Part shown: piece after piece, positions 42,941 to 53,002 of the stretch | Layout of the letters: every line of letters starts with the position of its first letter | Numbering within the stretch: position 1 is the first letter of the stretch | NCBI GenBank assembly: GCA_963837695.1 | Contig: CAWINZ010000003.1 | Coordinates: 62,001-126,000, forward strand | DNA from: VRUE01 sp963837695 | GTDB taxonomy: Bacteria; Actinomycetota; Thermoleophilia; Solirubrobacterales; 70-9 | Direction: 5' to 3' | DNA length: 64,000 nt | The notes under the pieces: model-generated | Told to the model about the DNA's origin: nothing | The model's input: the letters and a program-made list of their open reading frames with translations, nothing else | Databases searched by the model: none | Position numbers and translations under genes: made by a program

Positions 42941-44029
42941 ATGAGCGAGGAGCTTGTAGCTCTCGCCACACGCTTGATTGGGTTTGACAGCTCCCAGGCG
43001 GACGGGGTGTTGGAAGCTGCCGGCTTTGTCGAGGGGTGGTTGGAAGCTCGGGGGATCTCGGTGGCTACGGAAGAGGTGCGGGGGCTGCCGGTGCTGAAGG
43101 CTGAAGTCGGGCCTGAGGAGGCGCCCACTGTTGTGCTGCATGGGCATCTGGATGTCGTGCCGGGGCGGGCGGGGCAGTTCGATCCTCGGGTCGATGGTGA
43201 GCGGCTCTATGGGCGCGGCGCCTATGACATGAAGGGGGCGCTGGCGGCGATGCTGTTGACCACTGCCTCGATGAGGGATTCGGAGCGGGTGCGGGTGCGG
43301 CTGGGGATCGTCGGCGACGAGGAGTCAGAGGAGGAGGCGGATCGCGGTAGCGATCACCTCGTCGATGGCGGCTTCGTCGGCGACTTCGCGATCACCGGTG
43401 AGCCGACCGACCTGCAGATCGGCGTCGAGGCAAAGGGGGTGCTGGCGCTGCGCCTGGAGGTGAGCGGCGTCGCCGCCCACGGAGCGACGCCGTGGCTGGG
43501 CGATAACGCGGTGCTGAAGGCACATGACGTTTTTCGCAGCATCGAGTCGCTACCGTTTGCCCGGCACAGCTCGGAGCTGTTCGACCGCCCCTCGATCAAT
43601 CTCGGCCGGATCATGGGCGGCGACGCGCTCAACAAGGTGCCCGACCGATGCGCGATAGACGTCGACATCCGCTACCTGCCCGACCAGGATCCCGAGACCG
43701 TGCTCGAGCAGGTACGGAGCCTTCCCGACGCCGAGGTGACGCCGCTGTTCACACGGCCGCCCGCCGTCGTCGACCGCGATTCGCCCTTCGTCCAGGGCTT
43801 GAGGGAGGCGGCTTCCGAGCACCACGACGGGGAGCCGATGAGCGTCGGCCGCGACGGTGCCTCCGATGCCGTCTCCTTCCTCCGCGTGGGCGTGCCGGCG
43901 GTCGAGTTCGGCCCGGCCGGCGAAGGCCACCATGGCCCGGCCGAGTGGGTCTCGGTCCCCTCGCTGGTCGCCTACCAGCAGGCGCTCGAAGGTTTCCTGA
44001 GGGCGATCCCGGGCCGGCTCGGGGCCTAG
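42941..44029 (+). CDS. M20 family metallopeptidase (ArgE/DapE/ACY1 type)
   Basis: 362 residues. Metal and catalytic motifs are in order: VVLHGHLDVVPG (His and catalytic Asp), RGAYDMKGALAAML, GDEESEEEADRG (catalytic Glu pair), AITGEPTDL and the late histidine in GEGHHGPAEWV. The dimerisation domain lies between. Family members remove acyl groups from amino acids or di-amino acids (DapE, ArgE) or act as dipeptidases. The exact substrate is not clear, so no gene symbol is given. Confidence 0.88.
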   Translation: MSEELVALATRLIGFDSSQADGVLEAAGFVEGWLEARGISVATEEVRGLPVLKAEVGPEEAPTVVLHGHLDVVPGRAGQFDPRVDGERLYGRGAYDMKGALAAMLLTTASMRDSERVRVRLGIVGDEESEEEADRGSDHLVDGGFVGDFAITGEPTDLQIGVEAKGVLALRLEVSGVAAHGATPWLGDNAVLKAHDVFRSIESLPFARHSSELFDRPSINLGRIMGGDALNKVPDRCAIDVDIRYLPDQDPETVLEQVRSLPDAEVTPLFTRPPAVVDRDSPFVQGLREAASEHHDGEPMSVGRDGASDAVSFLRVGVPAVEFGPAGEGHHGPAEWVSVPSLVAYQQALEGFLRAIPGRLGA

Positions 44030-44039
44030 TGACCGGGCG

Positions 44040-45677
44040 ATGATCGAGCCGGTATTCAAGAAGCCGCCGCCCGAGGGCGACCACGAGCCGCCGCCGAAGC
44101 GCAAGCGCTACTGGTGGCGCTTCACCCTGGCCTCGGTGGTGATCGTCGCCGCCACCGCGGCGGCCACCTCGGCAAGCATCCTGCTCTACATCGGCAGCAT
44201 TGCCACCGCGCTCTCCCACAACAACAAACTGCAGAACAAGGTCGAGCGCGTCCTCGCCAAGACGCACGGGGGGGAACCGGAGAACATCCTGATCATCGGC
44301 TCCGACAAGCGCGCCAGCGAACCCGAAGACCCCGGCCGCTCCGACACCAGCCTGCTGCTGCGCCTCGACCCCGAAAAAAACGCGATCGCGCTGATGTCGA
44401 TCCCGCGCGACCTCAAGGTCGAAATTCCCGGCTTCGGGACCGAAAAGTTCAACGCCGCATACACCTGGGGCGGGCCGAAGCTGACCCTGCAGGTCGTCAA
44501 GGAACTCACCGGCCTGCCGATCAACCACGTCGTCAACGTCGACTACCTCGGCTTCGTCCGCGCGGTCGACGCGATCAACTGCGTCTACGTCGACGTCGAC
44601 CGCCGTTACTACCACTCAAACGTCGGCGTTCCGCCCTCCGAAGAATATGCCGAAATCAACGTCCAGCCGGGCTACCAGCTGCTCTGCGGCAAAAAAGCGC
44701 TGCAGTACGTGCGCTACCGCCACACCGACACCGACCTGGTCCGGGCGGCGCGCCAGCAGGACTTCCTCAGTGCCGCGAGGCAGCGGGTCCCGATCGACCA
44801 GCTCGTGCTCGGCCGCAACGAACTGATCGACATCTTCACCAAGTACACGACCTCCGACATCAGCGACACGCAGACGATGCTCGAAGTGCTGAAGCTGTTC
44901 ATCGCCTCGCGCAACGCGGAAATCAAGGAGGTCCACTTCCCGGCCGAACTCGGTCCCAGCTTCGTCTACGCGAGCTCGGAAGCGATCGGGGAAGCGGTCG
45001 ACAAGTTCCTCGGGCTCGAAGCCAGCGGCGGCCCGCGCGGCTCGCTCGAAGCAAGCGAAGACGCACAGACGAAGTCGAAGAAGAAGGGCAAGGGGAAGAA
45101 GAGCAAGCCCAAGCACAAGAAGCCCCGCGTCAAGCCGAAGCCGCCGGGCAGCGACGGCCTCGTCGCCGCCGGGGAAGCGGGCGAGCTCGAGGGCAAGTCG
45201 GTCGCTCGCAGGGTCAGCAGCGGGTTCCCCGTCTTCTACGCGAGCCGCCTCCCCGCGGACGCGTCATACGTCGAAAGCAACAGCTATTACCACGTGCAGG
45301 ATCCGCGCGTCTACCACTTCAAGGACACCGACGGCAAGCGCCACGCCGCCTACCGGATGGTCGCCGAGTACGGGCCCGAATACGAAACCCAGTACTTCGG
45401 GGTGCAGGGCATCCAGGGCTGGAGCGACCCACCGATCCTCGACAACCCGAGCGAAACGAGGACGATCCACGGCCGCGAGTACGACATCTACATCGACGGC
45501 GACCGGGTCAGCATGATTGCCTGGCACCGCGGCGACAACTCCTACTGGGTCTCCAACAGCCTGCTGCAGTCCCTGACCAACGACCAGATGTTGGGCATGG
45601 CGCGGTCGGCCCGGGTGATAATCCCGAACAAGAAGCCGAAGAAGTCAACGACGAAGCGAGGGAGCGCGCAACCATGA
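44040..45677 (+). CDS. LytR-CpsA-Psr (LCP) family polymer ligase
   Basis: 545 residues: a basic N-terminal tail, one membrane helix (LASVVIVAATAAATSASILL) and an exported LCP domain with GSDKRASEPEDPGRSDTSLL, SIPRDLKVEIPG and YVRYRHTDTDLVRAARQQD, which supply the arginines and aspartates for pyrophosphate binding. LCP enzymes move lipid-linked polymers to peptidoglycan. A lysine-rich linker (about residues 340-370) joins a second domain of unknown fold. Its stop overlaps the ugd start (ATGA). Confidence 0.88.
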   Translation: MIEPVFKKPPPEGDHEPPPKRKRYWWRFTLASVVIVAATAAATSASILLYIGSIATALSHNNKLQNKVERVLAKTHGGEPENILIIGSDKRASEPEDPGRSDTSLLLRLDPEKNAIALMSIPRDLKVEIPGFGTEKFNAAYTWGGPKLTLQVVKELTGLPINHVVNVDYLGFVRAVDAINCVYVDVDRRYYHSNVGVPPSEEYAEINVQPGYQLLCGKKALQYVRYRHTDTDLVRAARQQDFLSAARQRVPIDQLVLGRNELIDIFTKYTTSDISDTQTMLEVLKLFIASRNAEIKEVHFPAELGPSFVYASSEAIGEAVDKFLGLEASGGPRGSLEASEDAQTKSKKKGKGKKSKPKHKKPRVKPKPPGSDGLVAAGEAGELEGKSVARRVSSGFPVFYASRLPADASYVESNSYYHVQDPRVYHFKDTDGKRHAAYRMVAEYGPEYETQYFGVQGIQGWSDPPILDNPSETRTIHGREYDIYIDGDRVSMIAWHRGDNSYWVSNSLLQSLTNDQMLGMARSARVIIPNKKPKKSTTKRGSAQP

Positions 45678-48469
45678 TGGAGAGCAGAGAGCCGATCGGC
45701 GTGATCGGGGTGGGCTGGGTCGGCCTGGTGACGGCGGCCTGTTTCGCCGATCTTGGCCACCGGGTCGTCGCCCGCGACATCCTCCCGGAGAAGGTCGCCG
45801 CGCTCTCGCGGGGCGAGACGACGATCCACGAGCCCGAGCTCGACGAGCTGCTCGCTCGCAACGCCGAGCGCCTCACCTTCACCACCGAGATGGATGAGCT
45901 GCTCGGCTCGGCGCGTCTGCTCTTCGTCTGCGTCGACACGCCGCCGACCCGCTCCGGCGACGCCGACCTCTCCCGGGTCCGCGCCGTGGTCGAGGAGCTG
46001 CCCGCCGACGGGGAGCACGTGCTGATCATGAAGAGCACCGTGCCGGCGGGAACCGGTGAGGCGATCCGCCGCGACCGACCCGGGCTTGCCTACGTCTCCT
46101 GCCCCGAGTTCCTCAAGGAGGGCTCGGCGGTCGCCGACTTCCTCCACCCCGACCGCGTCGTGATCGGCGCCGACGGCGTCGACCGCGCGGCCGGCGATGC
46201 CGTCGCGGCGCTCTACGAGCCGTTGGGGGGTGAGATCGTCCACACCGACGTCGCCAGCGCCGAGATGATCAAGCTCGCCTCCAACGCCTTCCTCGCGACC
46301 AAGATCTCCTTCGTCAACGAGATCGCCAACGTCTGCGAGGAGGTCGGCGCCGACGTCGGCGAGGTCGCCCGGGGCATGGGGTTAGACCAGCGGATCGGCC
46401 CCTCATTCCTGCGCGCCGGAATCGGCTACGGGGGTTCCTGCTTCGATGGCCGCGAGACGCTGCTCGTGAGGCATCACGGTACGGCGAAACTTGTTTCCTT
46501 CGAAGAGCTCTGGAATCTGGCCGGAGGGGACGAGGCTTCGGACGGTGGGAACGCAATCGCCCCCGAGAGCCTCTTCGCTTGGTCTTGGGTCCCCGGAGAG
46601 GAAAGGCCCGAGTGGATGCTGGTTTCAGTGCTGACGAAGCGGGACTACGACGGCGACATGGTCGAGCTTCGAACCAAGATGGGACGGCGAGCACGGGTCA
46701 CCGCTGACCACCCGATCATCGTCGGCGATGGCGAGGACGGCGAGGTCCTGACCACGGTTCGCGCGGCGGATGTCACGCAGACCGATTGGCTGCCGTTGGC
46801 GGGCGGCGCGGACGCCGGGTTCGCGTTGCCTTTCTATCCCGCGATGGGAGCAATCGAAGATTCGATCCCAGCGGGGGAAGTCATTGTTCGTGCCGAGGCT
46901 CGGGAGATCGAGGCCCTCAGGGTACGGTCGGTCGCGGAGCGGGTCGCGATTCTCGACCACCCGCGCGGGCAGGCGCAGCGGATGGGTGATATCTCTCGCA
47001 GCGGCGCGCTGCGGTTGCCGGAGGCTTCCAACGCCCAGATGGATCTCCGGGGCGCGACCTTGGGTACGGCCCGCAACGGCACCTATGTGCCCGAGCAGCT
47101 GGCGGTCGGCGAGGAGTTTTGGAGGGTGGTCGGGCTATACGCCGCCGAGGGTCACGTCGCCACGGACTATGGCCGCGACAACGCCGAACGGCGGCGTATC
47201 TCCTGGTCCTTTCACCCGACCAAGGAGGAGCACCTCGTTCGAGAGGTGGCCGACTACTGGGAGGGTCAAGGCGTAAAAGTGCGGGTATTCGACGCTACGA
47301 CCTCTCGCTGCGTGCAGATTTCCTCGCGGATTCTCGCCGCCTGGTGGACCGGAATTCTCGGCCTCGGCTCGAACAGCTACGAGCAACGTGTTCCCAATTT
47401 GCTGTGGGAGCAGCCGCCCGCGCATAAGTGGGCATTTCTCTCGGGGCTCTGGGAGGGCGATGGTTCCTGGTCACTGGTGAATCGCGGTCCAAGCGTCAGC
47501 CTGGACTTCGGCACGATCAGCGACGAGTTGGCCGACGGCGTCGCTCGGCTGCTCGCCGACCTCGGTGTGGTCTGCGCCTGGCGCCGGGGCCGAACGGCGA
47601 AATCGACCAAGGTGACGCATTGGCTCAGGGTCAGCGGGGCCGATCAGGTCGAACGGGCGATCGCGCTGGTGCCCGAGGCTCAGCGCGATGAGGTCATCGA
47701 GCTGATCGCGCAGCAGAGCAAGCGGATTGCTCCAACCGGGTACCGTCGTTTCGGCGACTCGGGCATGGCATGGGTCCGAGTAGCGAAGGCGACAACGGAG
47801 AGAATCAAAGGGCCCGTCTACTCGCTCGAGGTGCCCGGCTCACAGACGGTTGTGGCGAGCGGTGGCCTTACCCTGCATAACTGCTTTCCGAAGGACGTCA
47901 GCGCGCTGAAGATGCTCGCCGGCAACACCGGCTACCACTTCCAACTGCTCAACGCGGTGATCGAGGTCAACGAGCTGCAGAAGCGCCGCGTCGTGCAGAA
48001 GCTGAGTGGCCATCTGGGCTCGCTGGTCGGTCGCCGGGTGGCGCTGCTCGGCCTCGCATTCAAGCCCCAGACCGACGACATGCGCGAGGCATCGAGCCTC
48101 GTGCTCTCGGCGCGACTGCAGGGCGAAGGGGCGGAGGTCGCGGCCTATGACCCGGTTGCCGCGAATGCCGCTCGCGAGCTGCTCGACGGCGTCGAGCTCT
48201 GCAGCTCGGCACTGGAGGCGCTCGAGGGCGCCGACGCGGCGGTGCTTGTTACCGAGTGGCCCGAGTTCGCCGAGTTGGACTGGTCGCAGGTCGCAAGCAG
48301 GATGGCGCGACCGCTTCTCGTCGACGGGCGTAACTTCCTCGATCCGCAAGCCCTGATCTCCGCAGGGTTCGAGTACGAGGGCATCGGCCGCCACAGCGCG
48401 GGTGACCGGCACAGCTCGGCGTCCTCAGTCGCTCGCGTGCAGAGCACGCCACGCTCCTTGCGTCCTTGA
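45674..48469 (+). CDS. ugd: UDP-glucose 6-dehydrogenase interrupted by an intein
   Basis: 931 residues as translated. The extein halves make a dehydrogenase of about 450 residues: IGVIGVGWVGLVTAACFADL (NAD site), VDTPPTRSGDADL, CPEFLKEGSAVADF and KLASNAFLATKISFVNEIAN, then after the intein CFPKDVSALKML and LLGLAFKPQTDDMREASS. The enzyme oxidises UDP-glucose to UDP-glucuronate (or GDP-mannose in a close relative). The intein (46439-47881) ends directly before the catalytic cysteine of the CFPKD motif. The last 27 or so residues, beyond the usual end GIGR, are encoded by a hairpin element. Confidence 0.93.
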   Translation: MMESREPIGVIGVGWVGLVTAACFADLGHRVVARDILPEKVAALSRGETTIHEPELDELLARNAERLTFTTEMDELLGSARLLFVCVDTPPTRSGDADLSRVRAVVEELPADGEHVLIMKSTVPAGTGEAIRRDRPGLAYVSCPEFLKEGSAVADFLHPDRVVIGADGVDRAAGDAVAALYEPLGGEIVHTDVASAEMIKLASNAFLATKISFVNEIANVCEEVGADVGEVARGMGLDQRIGPSFLRAGIGYGGSCFDGRETLLVRHHGTAKLVSFEELWNLAGGDEASDGGNAIAPESLFAWSWVPGEERPEWMLVSVLTKRDYDGDMVELRTKMGRRARVTADHPIIVGDGEDGEVLTTVRAADVTQTDWLPLAGGADAGFALPFYPAMGAIEDSIPAGEVIVRAEAREIEALRVRSVAERVAILDHPRGQAQRMGDISRSGALRLPEASNAQMDLRGATLGTARNGTYVPEQLAVGEEFWRVVGLYAAEGHVATDYGRDNAERRRISWSFHPTKEEHLVREVADYWEGQGVKVRVFDATTSRCVQISSRILAAWWTGILGLGSNSYEQRVPNLLWEQPPAHKWAFLSGLWEGDGSWSLVNRGPSVSLDFGTISDELADGVARLLADLGVVCAWRRGRTAKSTKVTHWLRVSGADQVERAIALVPEAQRDEVIELIAQQSKRIAPTGYRRFGDSGMAWVRVAKATTERIKGPVYSLEVPGSQTVVASGGLTLHNCFPKDVSALKMLAGNTGYHFQLLNAVIEVNELQKRRVVQKLSGHLGSLVGRRVALLGLAFKPQTDDMREASSLVLSARLQGEGAEVAAYDPVAANAARELLDGVELCSSALEALEGADAAVLVTEWPEFAELDWSQVASRMARPLLVDGRNFLDPQALISAGFEYEGIGRHSAGDRHSSASSVARVQSTPRSLRP
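46439..47881 (+). mobile_element. Intein with LAGLIDADG homing endonuclease in ugd
   Basis: 481 residues. Cys1 opens block A (CFDGRETLLV). Block B is VTADHPIIV, with the TxxH motif at Thr88 and His91. The two endonuclease motifs are GLYAAEG (232-238) and GLWEGDG (336-342). The C-terminal splicing block ends VYSLEVPGSQTVV then LTLHN, and the first extein residue is Cys. All residues needed for standard splicing are present. The insertion point GGS/CFPKD is the active site, so the enzyme is inactive until splicing. Codon use is visibly less G+C-rich at third positions than in the flanks. Confidence 0.93.
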
Positions 48470-48495
48470 TCTGCTTGGTCCCCCACACTGTGGCG
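48389..48495. repeat. Long-hairpin element, family G, copy 2 (overlaps the ugd 3' end)
   Basis: Outer stem of 19 bp with three differences: CGCCACAGCGCGGGTGACC (48389) with GGTCCCCCACACTGTGGCG (48477). Centre: GCGTGC-AGA-GCACGC (48435). GGCGTCCTCAGTC and TTGCGTCCTTG flank it as in copy 1, then GCTTGGTCC. About 80 bp of it is translated as the tail of UDP-glucose dehydrogenase, and the other end touches the next start codon at 48501. Confidence 0.75.
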
Positions 48496-48500
48496 AACGC

Positions 48501-49484
48501 ATGCAAGCAATAGTCCTCGTCGGTGGCGAAGGCACCCGCCTTCGTCCCCTCACCAACTCCACCCCGAAGCCGGCGCTGACCCTGGTCGACCGGCCCTTTC
48601 TTGCCTACATGATCGAGTGGCTTGCCGGGCATGGGGTGACCGAGGTGGTGCTTGCCTGCGGTTTCCTGCCCGACGTGCTGCGGGCCGCGCTCCGCGGCGA
48701 GGAAGAGCGGGCGGGCGTGCGGATCCGCTACGTCGCCGAGCCCGAGCCGCTGGGCACCGCCGGGGCGATCCGCTTTGCCGCCGACGCTCTGGGGGACGAG
48801 CTCGAGGACCGCTTCCTCGCCCTCAACGGCGACGTGCTCACCGACCTCGACCTGGGTGCGCTCCTGCGCGCGCACGAGGACTGGGACGCGGCGGCGACGA
48901 TCGGCCTGCACCCCGTCGAGGACTCCTCGGCTTTCGGCCTGGTCCAGAGCGACGAGGGCGGCGTGGTCCTCGAGTTCCTCGAGAAGACGGGCGAGCGCAA
49001 GCCGGGCGAGGTCAACGCCGGGATGTACGTGTTGCAGCGCGCCGTGCTCGACCTGATCGCCCCCGGTGAGAACGTCTCGATTGAGCGCGACGTGTTCCCG
49101 CGCCTGGTCGGGGAGGGACTGCACGGCCTGCTCCTCGACGGCTACTGGGTGGACATCGGCACGCCAGAGCGCTACCGGCAGGCGAGCTGGGACATCCTCG
49201 AAGGGCGCGTGAAGACCCGGGTCGAGCCCAGCGGAGAGGGCATCCTGGCCGACCCCGACGCACAGATCGACGGCGCGGCGAAGATCGGACCACGGGCCGT
49301 GATCGGGCCGGGTTGCCAGGTCGGGGCGGGGGCGCAGATCCTCGGCTCGGTCGTCCTCGACGAGTGCACAATCGGCGAGAACGCGCGCGTCGTCGACTCG
49401 ATCCTCTCGCCGCGAGCCGAGGTGCCGCCCGGCGCGGTCGTTGAAGGTGCGGTCGCGGCCGAGGGCGAAAGACTCTCCTCGTAG
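48501..49484 (+). CDS. Sugar-1-phosphate nucleotidyltransferase with left-handed beta-helix tail
   Basis: 327 residues. IVLVGGEGTRLRPLTNSTPK is the nucleotide-binding start and FLALNGDVLTDLD the metal site. EFLEKTGERKPGEVNAG and GYWVDIGTPERYRQ are conserved sugar-phosphate contacts. Hexapeptide repeats (GPRAVIGPGCQVGAGAQI) fill the end. It most resembles mannose-1-phosphate guanylyltransferase or glucose-1-phosphate thymidylyltransferase-like enzymes. It forms a set with ugd and the PGI/PMI gene for making sugar nucleotides. Confidence 0.87.
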   Translation: MQAIVLVGGEGTRLRPLTNSTPKPALTLVDRPFLAYMIEWLAGHGVTEVVLACGFLPDVLRAALRGEEERAGVRIRYVAEPEPLGTAGAIRFAADALGDELEDRFLALNGDVLTDLDLGALLRAHEDWDAAATIGLHPVEDSSAFGLVQSDEGGVVLEFLEKTGERKPGEVNAGMYVLQRAVLDLIAPGENVSIERDVFPRLVGEGLHGLLLDGYWVDIGTPERYRQASWDILEGRVKTRVEPSGEGILADPDAQIDGAAKIGPRAVIGPGCQVGAGAQILGSVVLDECTIGENARVVDSILSPRAEVPPGAVVEGAVAAEGERLSS

Positions 49485-49486
49485 AG

Positions 49487-50464
49487 ATGCTCGACGACGT
49501 CCTTGCAATCCCCGACCACCTTCGCGATGCCCTCTGGAGGGTCGAGTCGGCGCGGCTGGAGCCGGGCCAGTCCGCCGGCCTCCTCGTCTGCGGTATGGGG
49601 GGCTCGGCGATCGGCGGCGATCTGGCCGCCGCGGCGCTGGGCGAGCGACTCACCGGGCCGTTGCTGACCGTACGCGGGTACGGGTTGCCGAGCTGGGCCG
49701 GGGCCGAGTGGACCGTTTTCTGCTCGAGCTACTCGGGCGAAACCGAGGAGACGCTCGCCTGCTTCGCCGCGGCGGAGGCGCTCGGCGCCAGGCGCGTCGT
49801 CGCCGGCACCGGCGGTGCCCTGGTCGAGCGTGCCCGCGCCGCCGGCGACCCGGTCATCGGCTTGCCGGGCCTGCTGCCCGCGCCGCGCACCGCCGTCGCC
49901 TACATGCTCGTCTGCGCGGCCGAGGTCGCCGCCGCGAGCGGGATCGCGCCGCGCATCGCGGCGGAGATCGAGGCCGCGGCCGCCTTCCTCGAGGCAAGTC
50001 GAGACGACCTGCGCCATCGCGCCGCCGAGGTCGCCGCCGCGATCGGCGAGCGGGTGCCGGTCGTCTACGGCGCCGGGCCGACGATCGCCGCGGCGCGCCG
50101 CTGGAAGACCCAGATCAACGAGAACGCGAAGCTGCCGGCCTTCAACTCGGAGCTGCCGGAGGCCAACCACAACGAGATCTGCGTCTGGGAGGCGCCGGGC
50201 GCCGCCCAACTGGCCGCCGTGCTCCTCGAAGACCGCGACCAGCACCCGCGGGAGCAGTTGCGCTTTGAGCTGACCGCTGCCGAGGTCGAGCGCGACGGCG
50301 CCACCGCAATCCGCATCGAGGCGGCTGGGGAGAGCCGCACCGAGCGCCTGCTCTGGACGGTGATGCTCGGCGATCTGGTCTCGCTGGAGCTGGCGGCGAT
50401 CCACGGGGTCGAGCCGCTGCCGATCGAGGCGATCGACCGGCTCAAGGCCTCCCTGTCTGACTGA
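49487..50464 (+). CDS. Bifunctional phosphoglucose/phosphomannose isomerase-like protein
   Basis: 325 residues of the PGI/PMI SIS-domain family. LLVCGMGGSAIGGDLAAAAL is the first SIS phosphate loop, FCSSYSGETEETLACF the second, and LPEANHNEICVWE the catalytic glutamate and histidine region. It should interconvert fructose-6-phosphate with glucose- or mannose-6-phosphate. The ATG is 2 bp after the nucleotidyltransferase stop, so the two are in one operon and probably supply the same sugar nucleotide. Confidence 0.88.
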   Translation: MLDDVLAIPDHLRDALWRVESARLEPGQSAGLLVCGMGGSAIGGDLAAAALGERLTGPLLTVRGYGLPSWAGAEWTVFCSSYSGETEETLACFAAAEALGARRVVAGTGGALVERARAAGDPVIGLPGLLPAPRTAVAYMLVCAAEVAAASGIAPRIAAEIEAAAAFLEASRDDLRHRAAEVAAAIGERVPVVYGAGPTIAAARRWKTQINENAKLPAFNSELPEANHNEICVWEAPGAAQLAAVLLEDRDQHPREQLRFELTAAEVERDGATAIRIEAAGESRTERLLWTVMLGDLVSLELAAIHGVEPLPIEAIDRLKASLSD

Positions 50465-50512
50465 CGCTTTCTACGTATCCTTCGCCGGGACCCAAATAGA
50501 CGAAAGGAATCG

Positions 50513-51931
<1,419 letters not shown>

Positions 51932-51935
51932 CCCG

Positions 51936-52946
51936 ATGAAGGCGATGATCCTCGCGGCCGGGCTCGGCACCCGGCTGCGGCCGATCACCTACGGGATGCC
52001 GAAGCCGATGGTGCCGGTGCTCAACCGGCCGGTGATGGAGCATGGCGCGCGGCTCCTGGTTCGCCACGGCTTCAGCCAGGCGATCGCCAACCTGCACTGG
52101 TTCCCGGAGACGATCGAAGACCGCTTCGGCGACGGTTCGGCCTTCGGCCTCCAGCTTTCCTACAGCTACGAGGAGCAGTTGCTTGGGACGGCGGGCGGGG
52201 TGCGCAAGGCGGCTGAGTATCTCGGCGACTCCTTCCTCGTCCTCGCCGGCGACGCTCTCACCGACATCGATCTCGCCGCGATGCGCGAGTTCCACGAGTC
52301 CCACGACGGCCTGGTCACGATGGCGACCAAACGAGTTGCCGAGACCGACCAGTTTGGCGTCGTGATCGCCGCGGGCGACGGGCGGATCCAGGGGTTCCAG
52401 GAGAAGCCCGACCCAGCCGAGGCCCTCTCCGACCTCGCCAATACCTGCATCTACATGTTCCGCGCCGAGGTCTTCGACTACTTCCCGGCGCCGGGAACGA
52501 GCAACGACGCCGGCCCCGACGACCCGCCGGAGTTCGCCGACTGGGCGAAGGACGTCTTCCCGGCGTTGCTCGAGGCCGACGTGCCCTTCTACTCGCACGA
52601 GATCGACGCCTACTGGAACGACATCGGCAACCTCGACGAGCTGCGGCAGGGCAATCTCGACGCGCTGCACGGCGCGGTCGAGGTCGAGCCGGGCGCACCG
52701 CAGGTGGCTGACGGCGTGCGGGCGGCAAGCTCGCTCGACGGCGCCGAGGTGACCGCGCCGGCGCTGGTCGGGAGCGGCGTGGAGATCGGCGCCGAGGTGC
52801 GGATCGAGGGGCCGGCGATCATCGGCGACGGCTGCCGGATCGGCGACGGCTCGATCGTCCGCGACTCGATCCTGCTCGAGGGCGCCGAGTTACCGCCGAA
52901 GTCGATCTTCATCGGCGGCATCGCGGCTCACGCGCGAGAGGCTTGA
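51936..52946 (+). CDS. Second sugar-1-phosphate nucleotidyltransferase
   Basis: 336 residues. MILAAGLGTRLRPITYGMPK opens the domain, LVLAGDALTDIDLA is the metal site, and DAYWNDIGNLDELRQGNLD the sugar-phosphate region. The C-terminus is a hexapeptide-repeat helix (VGSGVEIGAEVRIEGPAIIG). It is a paralogue of the gene at 48501, of the mannose-1-phosphate guanylyltransferase-like group, 4 bp after ahcY. Two such genes so close suggest two different sugar nucleotides. Confidence 0.85.
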   Translation: MKAMILAAGLGTRLRPITYGMPKPMVPVLNRPVMEHGARLLVRHGFSQAIANLHWFPETIEDRFGDGSAFGLQLSYSYEEQLLGTAGGVRKAAEYLGDSFLVLAGDALTDIDLAAMREFHESHDGLVTMATKRVAETDQFGVVIAAGDGRIQGFQEKPDPAEALSDLANTCIYMFRAEVFDYFPAPGTSNDAGPDDPPEFADWAKDVFPALLEADVPFYSHEIDAYWNDIGNLDELRQGNLDALHGAVEVEPGAPQVADGVRAASSLDGAEVTAPALVGSGVEIGAEVRIEGPAIIGDGCRIGDGSIVRDSILLEGAELPPKSIFIGGIAAHAREA

Positions 52947-52981
52947 CAAAGAATTGACATCTGGCGCGCCACACGCGCGCC
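52943..52981 (+). promoter_or_regulatory. Paired TTGACA boxes and palindrome before comF
   Basis: TTGACA occurs at 52943 and again at 52954, 11 bp apart. GGCGCGC-N5-GCGCGCC (52963-52981) follows. No -10 box lies at 16-18 bp from either hexamer. This may be a regulated promoter or a protein-binding direct repeat. Confidence 0.3.
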
Positions 52982-53002
52982 GCGGGCCCGGACGATCGGG
53001 CC

